64,000 nucleotides of DNA from Typha latifolia. Lineage: Eukaryota > Streptophyta > Magnoliopsida > Poales > Typhaceae. The position numbers were made by a program, and so were the translations under genes. Positions 47,761 through 59,055 of this stretch are shown piece after piece (the first letter of the stretch is position 1; each line of letters starts with the position of its first letter). The stretch is taken from the NCBI GenBank assembly GCA_019914945.1, contig CM034099.1:10615001-10679000 (forward strand), given 5' to 3'. The notes under the pieces were generated by a model. It was not told where the DNA came from, searched no databases, and saw only the letters and a program-made list of their open reading frames with translations.

Positions 47761-48365
47761 TACTAGGATTAGGGTTAATTATTGTTATTAAGACTTGTTG
47801 GCTAGCGTCTATAAAGGTGTGGATGACAGCCAAAATCATTATAATATTGGAATATTGGTTTCTTGCCTTTCTATCTTCTCTCTACCCTAATCTCCCTCCT
47901 CCCCCTTCACCAACCTACCACCTCTACCATTGGCAAGGTCTCTTCTAACTTCTAATCTTCCTCGTCTATCGAGTCCTCCCACTTCTTTGGGATCTCGACC
48001 ACTTCTTCCCCTTTGTCTTTATCCCTTAAACAACATCACCCATCCACCCTCATCTCGCATTATCATCCATAACCCTAGCTTCCATTCCACTCGTCACCAC
48101 CACCATCATTCGCAATATATCATGTTTTCGCCCAGCTTGTAGTTCGAATCTGGTGAAGGGCATAAAGATAAAAAATGTATATCGAGAATTATGGATCGAT
48201 TCCACTTGGTTCTCAGAAATTTTTGACTACGGGAGAATAGTTGGTGAATATTTTCCTCGCTGCATGGACTCGCTTTTTTACAAAAAATTAAAATCTTAAA
48301 GGAATTGTTTCGTGACCTATCATTGATATTAGAACCTATTAATTTGGTACGGTAGAACTCTATCA
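47761..48365 (+). repeat. Family A solo LTR, 3' part (after copia 1)
   Basis: Resumes CTACTAGGATTAGGGTTA, then GGCTAGCGTCTATAAAGGTG (TATA region, about 47810), CT-rich leader and U5. It ends with two degenerate primer-site units (48316-48360) and TATCA, then ATCGT, which matches the ATCAT before 39546 at 4 of 5 bases. With no coding region on either side this looks like a solo LTR. Confidence 0.78.
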
Positions 48366-48541
48366 ATCGTCAAAAATCAAAACTTAATAATCTCAACATC
48401 ACAATCTAGATCTCTATCTCAACCAATTAATATCCCACTCGTAAAGATCGATTACTAGTGGAATCCTAAAATAAACCGACAACTACTATACTTAATGGTT
48501 TGCCAAATCATCCTTAAACCTAAGCTCGATACCACCTGAAT
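48366..48541. other. Short unassigned spacer
   Basis: Unique-looking AT-rich sequence between the solo LTR and the 5' tip of E copy 3. No feature seen. Confidence 0.5.
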
Positions 48542-48573
48542 TGTAGCGCCCCCGCGGCATGAGCACGTGCACG
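48542..48573 (+). mobile_element. E copy 3, piece 1 (5' tip)
   Basis: TGTAGCGCCCCCGCGGCATG followed by AGCACGTGCACG matches the first bases of E copy 2 (19890 on). It breaks where the family A gypsy begins, and the E sequence continues at 54259 (CCCACGCGCCCACAC). Confidence 0.78.
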
Positions 48574-49470
48574 TGATAAGCTTTGATACCAATGATAAGC
48601 TCGATACCAAATTATTAAGATCTAGAACCCAAGATAGGCTACGCAACTATTCCGTCAAGATCTGAATGTATTATAGGAATCACCCACGCAATCATGGAAA
48701 AATATGCTTAAACTATTCTATGGTAGTCAAAAATTATAAAACAAATTGGGTTAAATCTTTAACTTCCTGATCTACAACTTTTATATTTATGCCCTTTGCA
48801 GATTCTAACCGTAGTAGGGACAAAAATATGGAATAATGTGGGTGAGGGTGGTGGTGACAAAAAAGAGTGGATGTTAGGGTTATGAATGGAAATTAAGATG
48901 AAGGTAGATTGTGGATGTGATTTAGGGATATAGACGAAGGAACGAAGTGGTCGAGATCCCAAAGAAGAGGGGTGGCTCGACAAACGAGGGAGATTAGAAG
49001 TTAGGAGAAATCTTGCCAACGATAGAGGTGGAAGGATGGGTGAAGAGGAGGAGGGAGAAGTCTACAAGGAAGATAGGAGGCAAGAATTCAATAATCCAAT
49101 AGCATAATGAAGTTGGCTGGCATCCATATATTTATAGAGGCTAGCTAACAAGTCCTAAAATAATATGAAACTCTAAATCTAGAGGATTCACATCAATTGC
49201 GTTCGAACACGCTCGATCACGTTTGAATGCACCACAAGGCCTTCTCTATATGTGCTAACGCGATGCAAGAGTTCGAACGTGGATATTCAAACTTGCCTGA
49301 CCGCGTTCGAACGCACAATATGCGTTCTCTGTATTTGCGAACGTGATGCAGGCCTTCATAAGGGCGTTCGAACGCGATCCCACCTGCATTCAAATGCGAC
49401 CTACATGAATTTGATTTTAATGAAAATAAACAACTAATATAATAAAAAAATATCCTAATTAAGTGTATCA
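48574..49470 (-). repeat. Family A 3' LTR of the 48.6-54.3 kb gypsy
   Basis: Starts TGATACACTTAATTAGG at 49470 after the polypurine tract GGTGGGGGAAGCGTGGTGG (49472-49490). Perfect GCGTTCGAACGC palindromes at 49303-49314 and 49364-49375. It ends with two primer-site-like units (48574-48613) and TATCA. Confidence 0.87.
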
Positions 49471-50779
49471 ATCCACCACGCTTCCCCCACCTTACCCTCA
49501 AGGGGAAAAGTCGGGAAAACGCTCCAAGATATCAATCCCCAACTCTCATGTGGCCTCATCAAATAGCTTGCCAAGCCACTCAACTAGAATCTCCATCTCT
49601 AATCTGGTACCATGTCATCGTTAGCGTTTAGCAAGTACTCGAACTGGCTCTACGATCTCTATCTCCTCTGATGGCTCTGGTAGAACCGATCCAACAATCT
49701 CATGATCTCTAATGCGCTCAACAATGAAACATGAAAGACTGGATGCACTTCGACCTCTCCGGAGCTCCAATCGATATGTAACTGGACCAATACGCTCCGA
49801 TACCCGAAATGGACCAAGGTAGTGATGTGCTAACTTTTGGTTTCGCATTAGATGTAAGGTCATCTCGTCGATACGGTTGCACCCTCACAAACACCCAATT
49901 GTCAATGTCAAACTTCTACTCCCTATGGCTACGATCATAAACTTGCTTCATGTAGTTTTGATAAAGTTTTAGATGAGCATGCAACCTCCTCAATGTGGCG
50001 TCTCTATCCATCAAAGCTAAGTCCACCTCCGTCCAATCCGCAAATGCCACCGGATCATAAGCGCGTAATATTAGAGCCGTGCGGCCCATACACCACCTCA
50101 AATGGAGTCATGCCAATGCTGCTATGGTAGGCAGTTTTGTAGGACCACTCCGCCCATGGTAAGAACTCTAACCATCGTCTCATCATCTCTCCAACAAAGC
50201 ACCTCAAGTACTGCTCAATGCCTCGATTGACCACTTCAGTTTGACCATCCGTATATAGATGGTAGGCCGAACTGAAGTTCAATCAAGTCCCCTGCAATAT
50301 AAAAAACTCAGTCCAAAAGTCACTCATAAATATACGATAACGATCTGAGACAATCGTGCGTGGCATGCCTTATAACTGAGCAACATCTCTAATAAAAATT
50401 TCAGCCATTGACGTGGCTGAAAACGAATGTGATAATGCCGAAAAGTGTGCATACTTGCTCAATCACAACCACCACAAAGATAACGAAATAACTACGTACC
50501 AACGAAAGACCCTCTATGAAATCTATAGAACTCGTCTTCCCAAACACGGTTCAAGATAGGTAAAGGCTGTAGTAATCCGGTCGATTTCAATGTGGTTGCC
50601 TTAGCTCTTTGATAGACTTCGCAAGCACCTGACAAACTCCTCACATCTCGCCTCAATCCTAGCCATGTGCAACTCTTAGATATCCTCCTATAAGTCCTCA
50701 AGACACCCTCATGACCAACCTCTATAGTATGGTGGAAGTGCTCCAATAATTTCTGCCGTAGTCCATCATTTGCGGGCAC
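49471..50779 (-). pseudogene. Gypsy integrase and chromodomain
   Basis: From high to low: zinc-binding region LLEHFHHTIEVGHEGVLRTY and ACEVYQRAKATTLKSTGLLQ (50779-50580, the H-H-C-C type), a core with FMSDFWTEFF-like and YTDGQTEVVNRGIEQYLRCF (about 50320-50210), EFLPWAEWSYKTAYHSSIGM, EVDLALMDRDATLRRLHAHL, YDRSHRE, then NQKLAHHYLGPFRVSERIGP, EPVRVLAKR and a degenerate chromodomain before the polypurine tract. Frameshifts between all blocks. Confidence 0.82.
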
Positions 50780-51900
50780 TCTAGATGGCGCTCTGAATCA
50801 TCTATCACCTCCTGCAATAATCTCAAAATATCTGGGTTAGATGTACATGCATACCTCAACTCGTCAAGGAAGGGAAAGGTAGGAGATGAATAGGCCGCAA
50901 TCTCTGTGGTATCCGGTTGGCGCGATAATGAATTCACCGCTTTATTTTTCGTTCCCTTCTTATATTGGATTTCATAATCATATCCCAGCAATTTTGTGAC
51001 CCATCATTGCTATGTCGAAGTGTGTATGCGCTGTCCCATAAAGTATGCAAGTTTCCTTTGATCAGTTCGGATAATGAATCGTCTACCTATCAAATAAGGC
51101 GTCAACTTTGTCACCGCATGCAGAATTGCCAACATCTCTCTCTCATAAGTCGATAATTGCTGAGATTTTTATGACAAAGCCTTACTAAGAAAGGCTATGG
51201 GATGTCCTCCTTGCATTAGTACAGCTCCTATGCCAACACTCTTTGGTGAAGTCCGATAGCGCTAAAACTGGTGCCGTCGTCATTACTGTTTTCAATTTTT
51301 CAAAACCTGAAGTGGCTTCATCTATCCATCTAAAAGAGTCCTTCTTCAATAAAGAAGTGAAAGGAGCGGCGATCTTGCCATATCTAGCGATGAAGCGTCG
51401 ATAATATCAGGTCAACCCTAAAAATCCTCTCAATCCAGTGGTAGTAGTAGGAATAGGCCAAGGGTCATATATGCAACCTTTTCAGGATCCGCCGCTACAC
51501 CATTTGCTGAAATAATGTGGCCTAAATACTCCACCTGTGGTACTCCCCATAGGCACTTGGACTTCTTGATCTTTAATTGGTTTTGCTTCAACAAATTTAG
51601 CATATTCTCCAAATGTCACCAACGCTCCAATTCAGTACTGTTATACACCAAAATATCGTCAAAAAATACCAAGATATATCTTCGCAAAAGAGGCCGAAAT
51701 ATATAATTCATGAGGCCTTGAAAGGTAGCTGGAGCATTGGTGAGACTAAAAGGCATCACCCGGAACTCGTAATGCTCTGCCTGGAGTCTCGAAATACAAT
51801 TTTGTGCACATCTCGCGGTGAACTCTAATTTGATGATACCTGGTCCTCAAGTCAAGCTTACTAAATATAGTCACCCTTGCAAGCTCGTCCAACAAGCTTA
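50780..51900 (-). pseudogene. Gypsy reverse transcriptase and RNase H
   Basis: RT core [20 protein letters not shown] (51670-51615), QNQLKIKKSKCLWGVPQVEY, GHIISANGVAADPEKVAYM (51612-51430), RNase H remnant with RPIAFLSKALS-like sequence (about 51200), and LLGYDYEIQYKKGTKNKAVN with SLSRQPDTTE (50991 on). The RNase H FIVECDASG block is deleted near 51240 (the paired sequences jump from ACACT to CTTTGGTG). The N-terminal RT is reduced to traces. Confidence 0.82.
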
Positions 51901-52640
51901 CTAAAAAATACCAGGTATAATTTATATGCGATGGTCTGCTGCTCTCCTCGACAGTAACTCCTGCGGCTCCTTGAACAGTCTAGAAAAGTTATCTAATAAA
52001 TTAGACAATTCAATGGTAGTACCGAAGTCGTTTGAGGCTCATCTCCTACTGGTCCTAACTAAAGAAGATAGGCCAAATCATACGCACAAGGCAGCCCTAT
52101 CATAGGCTGCATCATAGGAATCGGTAGAGACCAAACACCATCTAGCCACACATCTTTATTTTCCTGTTTAAATTTCATCGACATGCTCTGGAAATCAAGT
52201 GTGACGTGTCCCAAACTCTATAACCACTAAGTACAAAGGACAATGTCTGCTCTTGCAAGACCAACGGATACAAGTCCACAATGATGTCGTGTCCTTGCAT
52301 CCGTATATCGACCCAAATGCCGACACAAGCTCTCCGCCTTAAGCTTCGTGCCATCTCTAATAGCAACATCAAATCCCGTGGTCGGTCGACATCCAAACCC
52401 AATCTCCTCACTAACCTCTCGTCTAGAAAGTTGTGTGTACTCCCGAATCGATGAGGATATGTACACAATGCTTTCTAATGAGTCCATCTACTCGTAACGC
52501 CCTCGGCGCAGTAAGTACCCGAAAATATTTCAGCTTGGATATCTTCCTTCACGCCCTCCTCAATGGCCTCCTCATGGACCTCCTCCGACAGTCTACATCA
52601 TCAACAACCTCATCATCCTTCTCAAGACCATCTATAAGCA
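51901..52640 (-). pseudogene. Gypsy protease and linker
   Basis: Minus strand reads LIDSGSTHN (52452-52425; D-S-G intact) and NFLDERLVRRLGLDV, with GFDVAIRDGTKLKAESLCRH in another frame (52410-52310), then DIIVDLYPLVLQ and a SLGH/FDF region. Linker to RT about 52140-51950. Frameshifts at 52380-52400. Confidence 0.78.
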
Positions 52641-53425
52641 TCACACTCTCGATCGGTTTAGAACACCGATGACGGGGTGAAACACTCATCACATCGAAAG
52701 CAAAGGCCCTTCGCTCTTCGCTCCTCCACTTGGGCAGGTGTGAGAGTTCGAACGGGGGGTCTTTTGCCTCCTCTAACATCGGAAGAAGGTCTCAAAGGTG
52801 GTCGTGGTCTAGTACTCGCAGCCGCTATTTTTGACATCGAAGAATTTCCAACCGGCGTTCTAGATGTAAATCGCCCGTCTCGGTTGCCCTAATTTATTTT
52901 CGCTGCCATCCTTAGAGCCATCTGCTTTTGTTCCATCCTTACGGCTTTCTTAAGGCCTCCTCAAGAGTAGTAGGACATAGAGCATGAACATCCGCTTGTA
53001 TCTCATCCCGCAGCCCTAAAATAAATATTGTCATCAATGTTCGTTCGGGTCAAGGTGGCTCACAACGACTACTAACTCTTTCAAACTCAGCTTGGTACTC
53101 CAATACAGTTATTCTTTGAACTATCTTACTTAACGTGGCAGCAAAATCTTCATATGCCGCTGTCCCAAATCTGCGTGTAATCCTCCTATAAAATTAGCCT
53201 ATCCGGTAAATCCACCACCACGAATAACCGATCTATACTAATACAATGCCGTTTCTTGGAGGTGAAAGCTTGCCATATGTACTTTTGCATCTTCCATTGT
53301 ACCTTGACAATCAAAATATTGTTCAACTTGAAACACCCAATCCGTTGGATCACCGCCTTGGAATTTTGGAAAGTCCAATCGTGCGGTTCTCCCCAAATAG
53401 CATTGTCGGGTTCGCGAAAGATAGG
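52641..53425 (-). pseudogene. Gypsy gag, 5' truncated
   Basis: The core is read in broken frames: ARLDFPKFQGGDPTDWVFQV and EQYFDCQGTMEDAKVHMASF (53390-53260), TRRFGTAAYEDFAAT, LEYQAEFERVSSRC (53180-53060), LREEIQADVHALCPTTLEEA (53010-52960), then a proline-rich stretch and a degenerate knuckle (FDVMSVSPRHRCSKPI, 52700-52670) and linker SVMLIDGLEKDDEVVDDVDC. It begins inside the gag core: the first gag residues join LTR U5 sequence at 53425. Confidence 0.8.
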
Positions 53426-54258
53426 CTACGCAACTATTCCTTCAAGATATGATTGTATTATAGGAATCACCCATGCAACCATGGAAAAATATTTGTCAAA
53501 TATTCTTTGATAGTTAGAAAATTACGAACCAATTGAGTTAGATCCATAACGTCCTAATCTATAACTTTTGTATTTACGCCCTTTGCAGATTTGAACTATA
53601 GAAGGGACGAAAATACGGAATAACGTGGGTGAGGGTGGTGGTGACGGGTGGAGTGGATGTTAAGGTTCTAGATGAATATGGAGATGAAGGTGGACTGTGG
53701 ATGTGATTTAGGAATATAGGGGAAGAAACGAAGTGGTCGAGATCCCAAAGAAAAGGGGTGGCTCGACAATCGAGAGAGATTAGAAGTTAGGAGAAACATT
53801 GCCAACGATAGAGGTGGAAGTATAGTGAAGAGGGAAGAGGGAGAAGTCTAGAGAGAAGATAAGAGGCAAAAATTTAATAATCCAATAGCATAATGAAGTT
53901 AGCTGGCATCCACATATTTATAGAGGCTAGCCAACAAGTCCTAAAACAATATGAAACCCTAATTCTAGAGGATTCCCATCGATCACATTCGAACGCATCA
54001 AAAGGCGTTCTATGTATGTGCGAACGCGATGCAGGCGTTCAAACGCGGGTGTTCGAACCGCCCGATCACGTTCGAATACGTCAATATGCGTTATCTGTAT
54101 TTGCGAACTTGATGCAGACGTTCGCAAGGGCATTCGAACGCGACCCCACCATCGTTCGAATGCGACCCCACCTGCGTTCGAACGCGACTTACAGGAATTT
54201 TATTTCAATAAAAGTAAACAACTAATGCAATGAGAAATTATTCTAACTAAGTGTATCA
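53426..54258 (-). repeat. Family A 5' LTR, U5 end deleted
   Basis: Starts TGATACACTTAGTTAGAA at 54258. Palindromes at 53985-54190 (perfect GCGTTCGAACGC at 54174-54185), TATA-like CTATAAATATGTGG (about 53917-53930), CT-rich leader, U5 up to GCGTAGCCTAT. The last about 40 bp of the LTR and the primer site are absent. Confidence 0.85.
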
Positions 54259-55082
54259 CCGCCCACGCGCCCACACAAAGATGCGCAAAGGCCCACGACA
54301 GTGCCTGGTGGGGCCTGTCGCGCATAGATACACTCTTATGCACATATATTCATGACATCATCAAATAAAATCAGCTAACATATTTATGCTCACATAATCG
54401 AACACCAAATAAATCATACTATCAACCAAATAAACCTATTAATATATGAATATCTAAATCCACAATAATATACACTAGACCACTACATAATATAGCAAGA
54501 CCCACATAGACCGCGACAAACTATCAAGATACAATTAAAATAATTGATACACGAGTACACTATAATCTGACATGTATTATACAAATCATCGTATGATATA
54601 ATATAGTACAAATATAACAAACAATGGTACAACTCAATTTCTATACAAATTATCATCTATACCATCTCACACATATAGCTCACTTCATCAATCTAAAATA
54701 TCTTCTCAGGATATCTCAAGTCGTTATCATGTACCACATATCTGAGGGGTTAGAAAAGAAATAAAGAGATTTATGAGCAAAACGCTAAGTGAATAGACCT
54801 TATCCCGAACCAAAGTGATGTCAAATAGAGAGTAAATTATGTACTAGATAATATGAATCAGAAAGAGCATCAGGTCATGAATGAGTATGTGAATGTTCCT
54901 CAATAATACATAAATAAAAAGTAGATAATATGTCATAATTGATAAAAATATATAATCCTCAGCAAATGAATAAACAAATCTCCATGTCATACTATCATCA
55001 TAACTCTCTCAAATATGACACATGATGCATGCCAACCATGACCATGCTATGATATCAAATGCAACCATATATGATGTATACC
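54259..55082 (+). mobile_element. E copy 3, piece 2
   Basis: Begins CCGCCCACGCGCCCACAC and follows E copy 2 from 19920 to 20700 (shared blocks: ACACTCTTATGCACATAT, CAACCAAATAAACCT, TATAGCTCACTTCATC, CATGATGCATGCC), ending GATGTATACC. It is interrupted there by copia 2. Confidence 0.82.
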
Positions 55083-55886
55083 GAAAAACCTATAGACACA
55101 CGTATGTATCTAAACACTAGGTAATGATCTCGCCGTTCGCTAAGTAAAAGTCGGAAGAAATATTAAAAATGAAAGCAGAGATGAACACCAAGATTTTAAT
55201 GTGGAAAAACCCAAGCGGGAAAAAAACACGGATCCAAACTCGGATCAAAACCAATCACTAGAATAGTAGCAAAGACAAGATCGACTCACAAAACAACCCG
55301 TCGATCCAAACGACTTTGTTCCTCTTAGTCTTGCTCGCTAGAACCCACGATTCACCGCTTCGTGATTGAAGTCCAATCTCGCAAACCCTCAAGATTAATC
55401 ATTCGTCTAGATAGCCCTTAAGACGAAAGATTAAGTTTTGTAGATGAGTGGAACCTTGATAGTTAAAGAACCGATGTAACCTCAAGAAGTCTCCTTCAAT
55501 AATGCTTCTTCAACAACCCTAGAGATAGGGCATCACAATCCTTATATATGATCTCAAGATAGAGCCAAATCCAAATCTTATCCATACTCACGAAAGTACA
55601 AGATAGAGCCAAATTCAAATCTTATTCGTACTCACGAAAGTACAAGATAGAGCCAAATCCAAATCTTATCCGTATTCACGAAAGTCCAAGATTTTCAAAC
55701 TGCTTGGTGCATTCGAATGCGGCCCGGATGCATTCGAACGGCATGACTTGATCTCATCAACTTTGCTCCAATAATTTTGCAATTCTTCAAACCAGAGATT
55801 TTCTAGACTTGTGTAAAACTCATATACATGTAAAAAATACACTTAAAATATTTTGTACACAATTGCCAATAATTAAAAACCTAACA
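55083..55886 (-). repeat. Copia 2 3' LTR
   Basis: Start (minus) TGTTAGGTTTTTAATTATTG at 55886, end at about 55083. Its U3 lacks the minisatellite and has only two GCATTCGAA motifs (55710-55740). It carries a local triplication of about 45 bp (TACTCACGAAAGT + ACAAGATAGAGCC, 55560-55690). Confidence 0.84.
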
Positions 55887-56232
55887 ATCTCCCCCGCTTT
55901 GGCAATTTGTGACAAAACAACTAGATTACAAGATATTACACACTATTCAAAATGAGCATTCAACAAGTCTAGAAGATTTCGTACTTCAATCCCCGCAAAT
56001 AATAAAAATATACCAACTAAGATCAAGTGAAAATAACTTGAAATGAATAACAATCCAAACACAAGTTATCAAGGTGCATTTCACAAGTATTCACGCAAAG
56101 TTATTATGCAAGAAACATAAACTAGTAAACTCCCCCTATGCCAGTACTCCCCCTACGCCAGTAAACTCCTAACTCTAAACACACGTCTAGACTCACACTC
56201 ACTCTCCTCCTTTTTGACGAAAATGCCAAAGA

Positions 56233-56496
56233 CTAGGAACTCGGAGGAAACTGACGATGAAGAATCGACAACACGGAGTCGAGTACGGTCCATTGACGAG
56301 CTTTCTCAGCTCGTAAATCATTCACGACCGAATGGAGGTCCTGCACCTGAGTGCTAAGCCGATCGAAACGATTAGAGAACCGTGGTAACTCCCTCGCGTG
56401 AGATGAGTCATCGTTCGAACCGTCATCCGAAATGTCGAGGTGTGATGAACGTCCAAATGGCGGAAGAGGACGGCTTGAGAGGAGACGATCGATCAT
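56233..56496 (-). pseudogene. C-terminal remnant of the copia 2 3' ORF
   Basis: 87-codon open frame: MIDRLLSSRPLPPFGRSSHL, DISDDGSNDDSSHARELPRF, RFDRLSTQVQDLHSVVNDLR, WTVLDSVLSILHRQFPPSS. A Ser/Asp-rich linker is followed by a heptad-like helix. It matches the C-terminus of the copia 1 3' ORF; the N-terminal domain is deleted just beyond 56496. Confidence 0.55.
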
Positions 56497-57539
56497 GAAT
56501 TGTCATCGAAATGACTCCCTTTTTATTTAAATCACTAAAAACACAAAAAAATCTTTTTGGAGATGCACTTCTAAAAAATTCAAAATAGATTCAAGACATA
56601 GAATATGACAATTAAATGAAATAAGTCATACACGTATCAATCAAATCATTAACAAAGATATTATAATCAATTCTAATGCATCACTCAAGATTAAATTAAT
56701 CTTGATTGATCATAACGATACACATATGCAAGATGAGCATAGATAACATAAACCAATCTTCTTAAACAAACTTTCCTATATAAACAATGATGCAACACAG
56801 TAGTCAAACCAACTTAGTATTGAAATTTTGCACTTTTCAACTTATTCTCCATAACATAACAGAAAATTTTTCTGTATTTTTTTATTGAAACATATATGTG
56901 CAATGATGGCTTTCACACATGAGTAGGTAGCCCTTTTCTTGTAGTACAAATCAAACAATGTGCAAGAGAAATTCACATATGTCATTTTTTTTAAATTTGC
57001 AAATAATGTACTGAGTCAAACTGGACTCTAAACAAGATAGCTTTCACACAAACTCATTTTAGCCCTTTTCATTGATCTTTTATGAACAAATTTTTGATGA
57101 CTAAGCATGAGGTCAAACTATGCAAATCAAGGTTAATAGTGAGCTATGATATCATGCTCACTCAAGAATACACATACGTTATGAGTGCATTAAATTTGGT
57201 TTCATTATAATAGAAGTCGAGGGAGTGACAAAATCAAAATTGATACAATATACTACAAGATGACAAAATTGACTATAATAACTCATAATCAAGAGAAAAA
57301 TCATATTTTTATGTCAAGAGTATATTATTGAATCTAGGAGTGCATCAATTTTTTTATGACAAAAACTCTCGACAAATCTGAAACTAAAACTAATGAAAAT
57401 TTCAAAGTAAAAGAAAACCAAAAAAAAATGAAACAAATAAAAAGAAAATCGCAAACTAAAAAAAATCCCAATAAAATCAGTCCAAAGCACAAATTCCTAA
57501 ATAAGTACGAAGATACTCAAATCTCTGTAAATCCAAAGG

Positions 57540-58431
57540 TTTTGTAAACAAATCACCCAACTGTTTCTCCGTCTCAACATGTTATAGTGCTATTGTTTTG
57601 TCTTCAACTAACTCGCGTATAAAATGATGCCGGATGTCTATATGTTTTGTACACGAGTGTTGAAGAGGATTTTTTGATATATTAATAGCACTCATGTTGT
57701 CACAATAAAGCACCATAGTATCTTGTTCAATGCCATAATCTTTGACCATCTGTTTCATTCATAGTAACTAAGAACAACAACTCCCCGCCGCAATATACTC
57801 GCCTCCACAAGAGATAAAGATATTAAGTTTTGTTTCGTATCAGTGCCAAGCAACCAGATTGTTTCCAACATAAAAACATCCACCCGAGGTGCTTTTTCTA
57901 TCATCACATGAACTCCGCCCAATCGAATCCGTGTATCCCGATATGATAGCACCCGAGTCATAAGTAAACCAGATACCTAAATCAACTGTGCCACTAACAT
58001 ATTTTATGATACGTTTCACAAAGAAACAAATGTGACTCCTTAGGTTCATACCGAAACCTAGAACACACACCGACACTAAATGCAATGTTATGTCTACTAG
58101 CAGTTAAGTACAAAAGACTATCAATCATGCTCCTATATAGTGTTTGATCAACACTTTTTTCTGAAGTGTCTTTTCCTAGTTTGGTAGTTGTACTCATAGG
58201 AGTTCTAGCATGGTTTGCATTATTACATTTCAGATTATGTGAAGTTCTAACAACATAGCAATTATTAGATGTTCTAGATCCAAAACATATAACATTACAA
58301 TTATGATCTAGAATAGTACAATCATTTTTGGAGAATTTTACCTCATAATCTTCATCACAAAATTGACTGATGCTTAGTAGATTTGCTTTCAAGCCCTTAA
58401 CATAAAAAAACATTTTCAAGAATAGGAACAC
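57540..58431 (-). pseudogene. Copia 2 pre-integrase fused to RT/RNase H C-terminus by deletion
   Basis: One open frame (58431-57994) runs from the pre-integrase block YVKGLKANLLSISQFCDEDY and CTILDHNCNVICFGS straight into the C-terminal RT block RTPMSTTTKLGKDTSEKSVD and LYRSMIDSLLYLTASRHNIA. RNase H follows in other frames: DSGAIISGYTDSIG, DDRKSTSGGCFYVGNNLVAW (58000-57840), MVLYCDNMSAINISKNPLQH, HIDIRHHFIRELVEDKTIAL (57730-57590). All of integrase and most of RT are gone. Confidence 0.8.
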
Positions 58432-59055
58432 CTGGAGTACTTACCTTTCCTTTACCGATTACCTTGGATGAGTTACCATCTTCAAATGTCACAACTCCCT
58501 TCATGTTTTTCGAGATTAGAAAATAATGATTTGTCGCCCGACATATGTCTTGAATGTACCACTATCTAAATATCATAAGTCGAATTTAAAACTTTCAAGG
58601 CAAAAGATGTACAACATAACATTTCAAGTCACTTTTCTTGACCCATATGACCTTTGTTTTCATCCCATAAATGAAAGCACTTCTAGATTTTTGCAAAAAT
58701 TTGCAATGGGGTCGAATATCCGTAGAATACCGCAATGAAAGCATGTTGGAGGAAAACCTTTTCTACTCACATTTTGTCGAGGAGTGTGACTAAAGTTTAC
58801 CTTTGGTGCCGTTGAAGATTCATCTGTTTGTAGATTCAACTTCAGTTTAGAAGCATTCATCCAGGATTGCATTGTAAATACGGTTGATGACTTCAGGTAT
58901 TATTCCTTTTGTATACCTGCAGAAATAAAGATAGTTTTGTTATTTTTTGAATTTCCAATGTATCCAACACCATACCTGTCTTTTCCGGAGATCTGAGGTT
59001 TTAGAATCTCGTCAAGTTTGTTCTTCCCTTTTAGAAATGTCACTTCCTTATGCAA
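58432..59055 (-). pseudogene. Copia 2 knuckle and protease remnant
   Basis: CFHCGIL (58745-58725, partial knuckle), GSRE/KVTC-type sequence, then a protease start CSRHMSGDKSLFSNLEKHEG (about 58545-58490) and GNSSKVIGKGK. Frameshifted in several places. Parallels 45183-45600 in copia 1. Confidence 0.65.

Larger units (their letters stand above)
48574..54258 (-). mobile_element. Family A gypsy with both LTRs, inserted in E copy 3
   Basis: The 3' LTR is 48574-49470, internal 49471-53425, 5' LTR (partial) 53426-54258. It is the only gypsy in the window that keeps recognisable integrase zinc-binding and core regions. Flanks GCACG (48569-48573) and CCG (54259 on) could be an eroded duplication. 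The primer site, leader and gag N-terminus are deleted: gag joins directly to U5 at about 53425. All genes carry frameshifts. Confidence 0.85.

Noticed and set aside
12700..54185. Heat-shock elements as an explanation for the TTCGAA palindromes
   Set aside because: Heat-shock elements need GAA/TTC blocks spaced by two bases (GAANNTTC); here TTC and GAA abut, or GAA and TTC are four bases apart.
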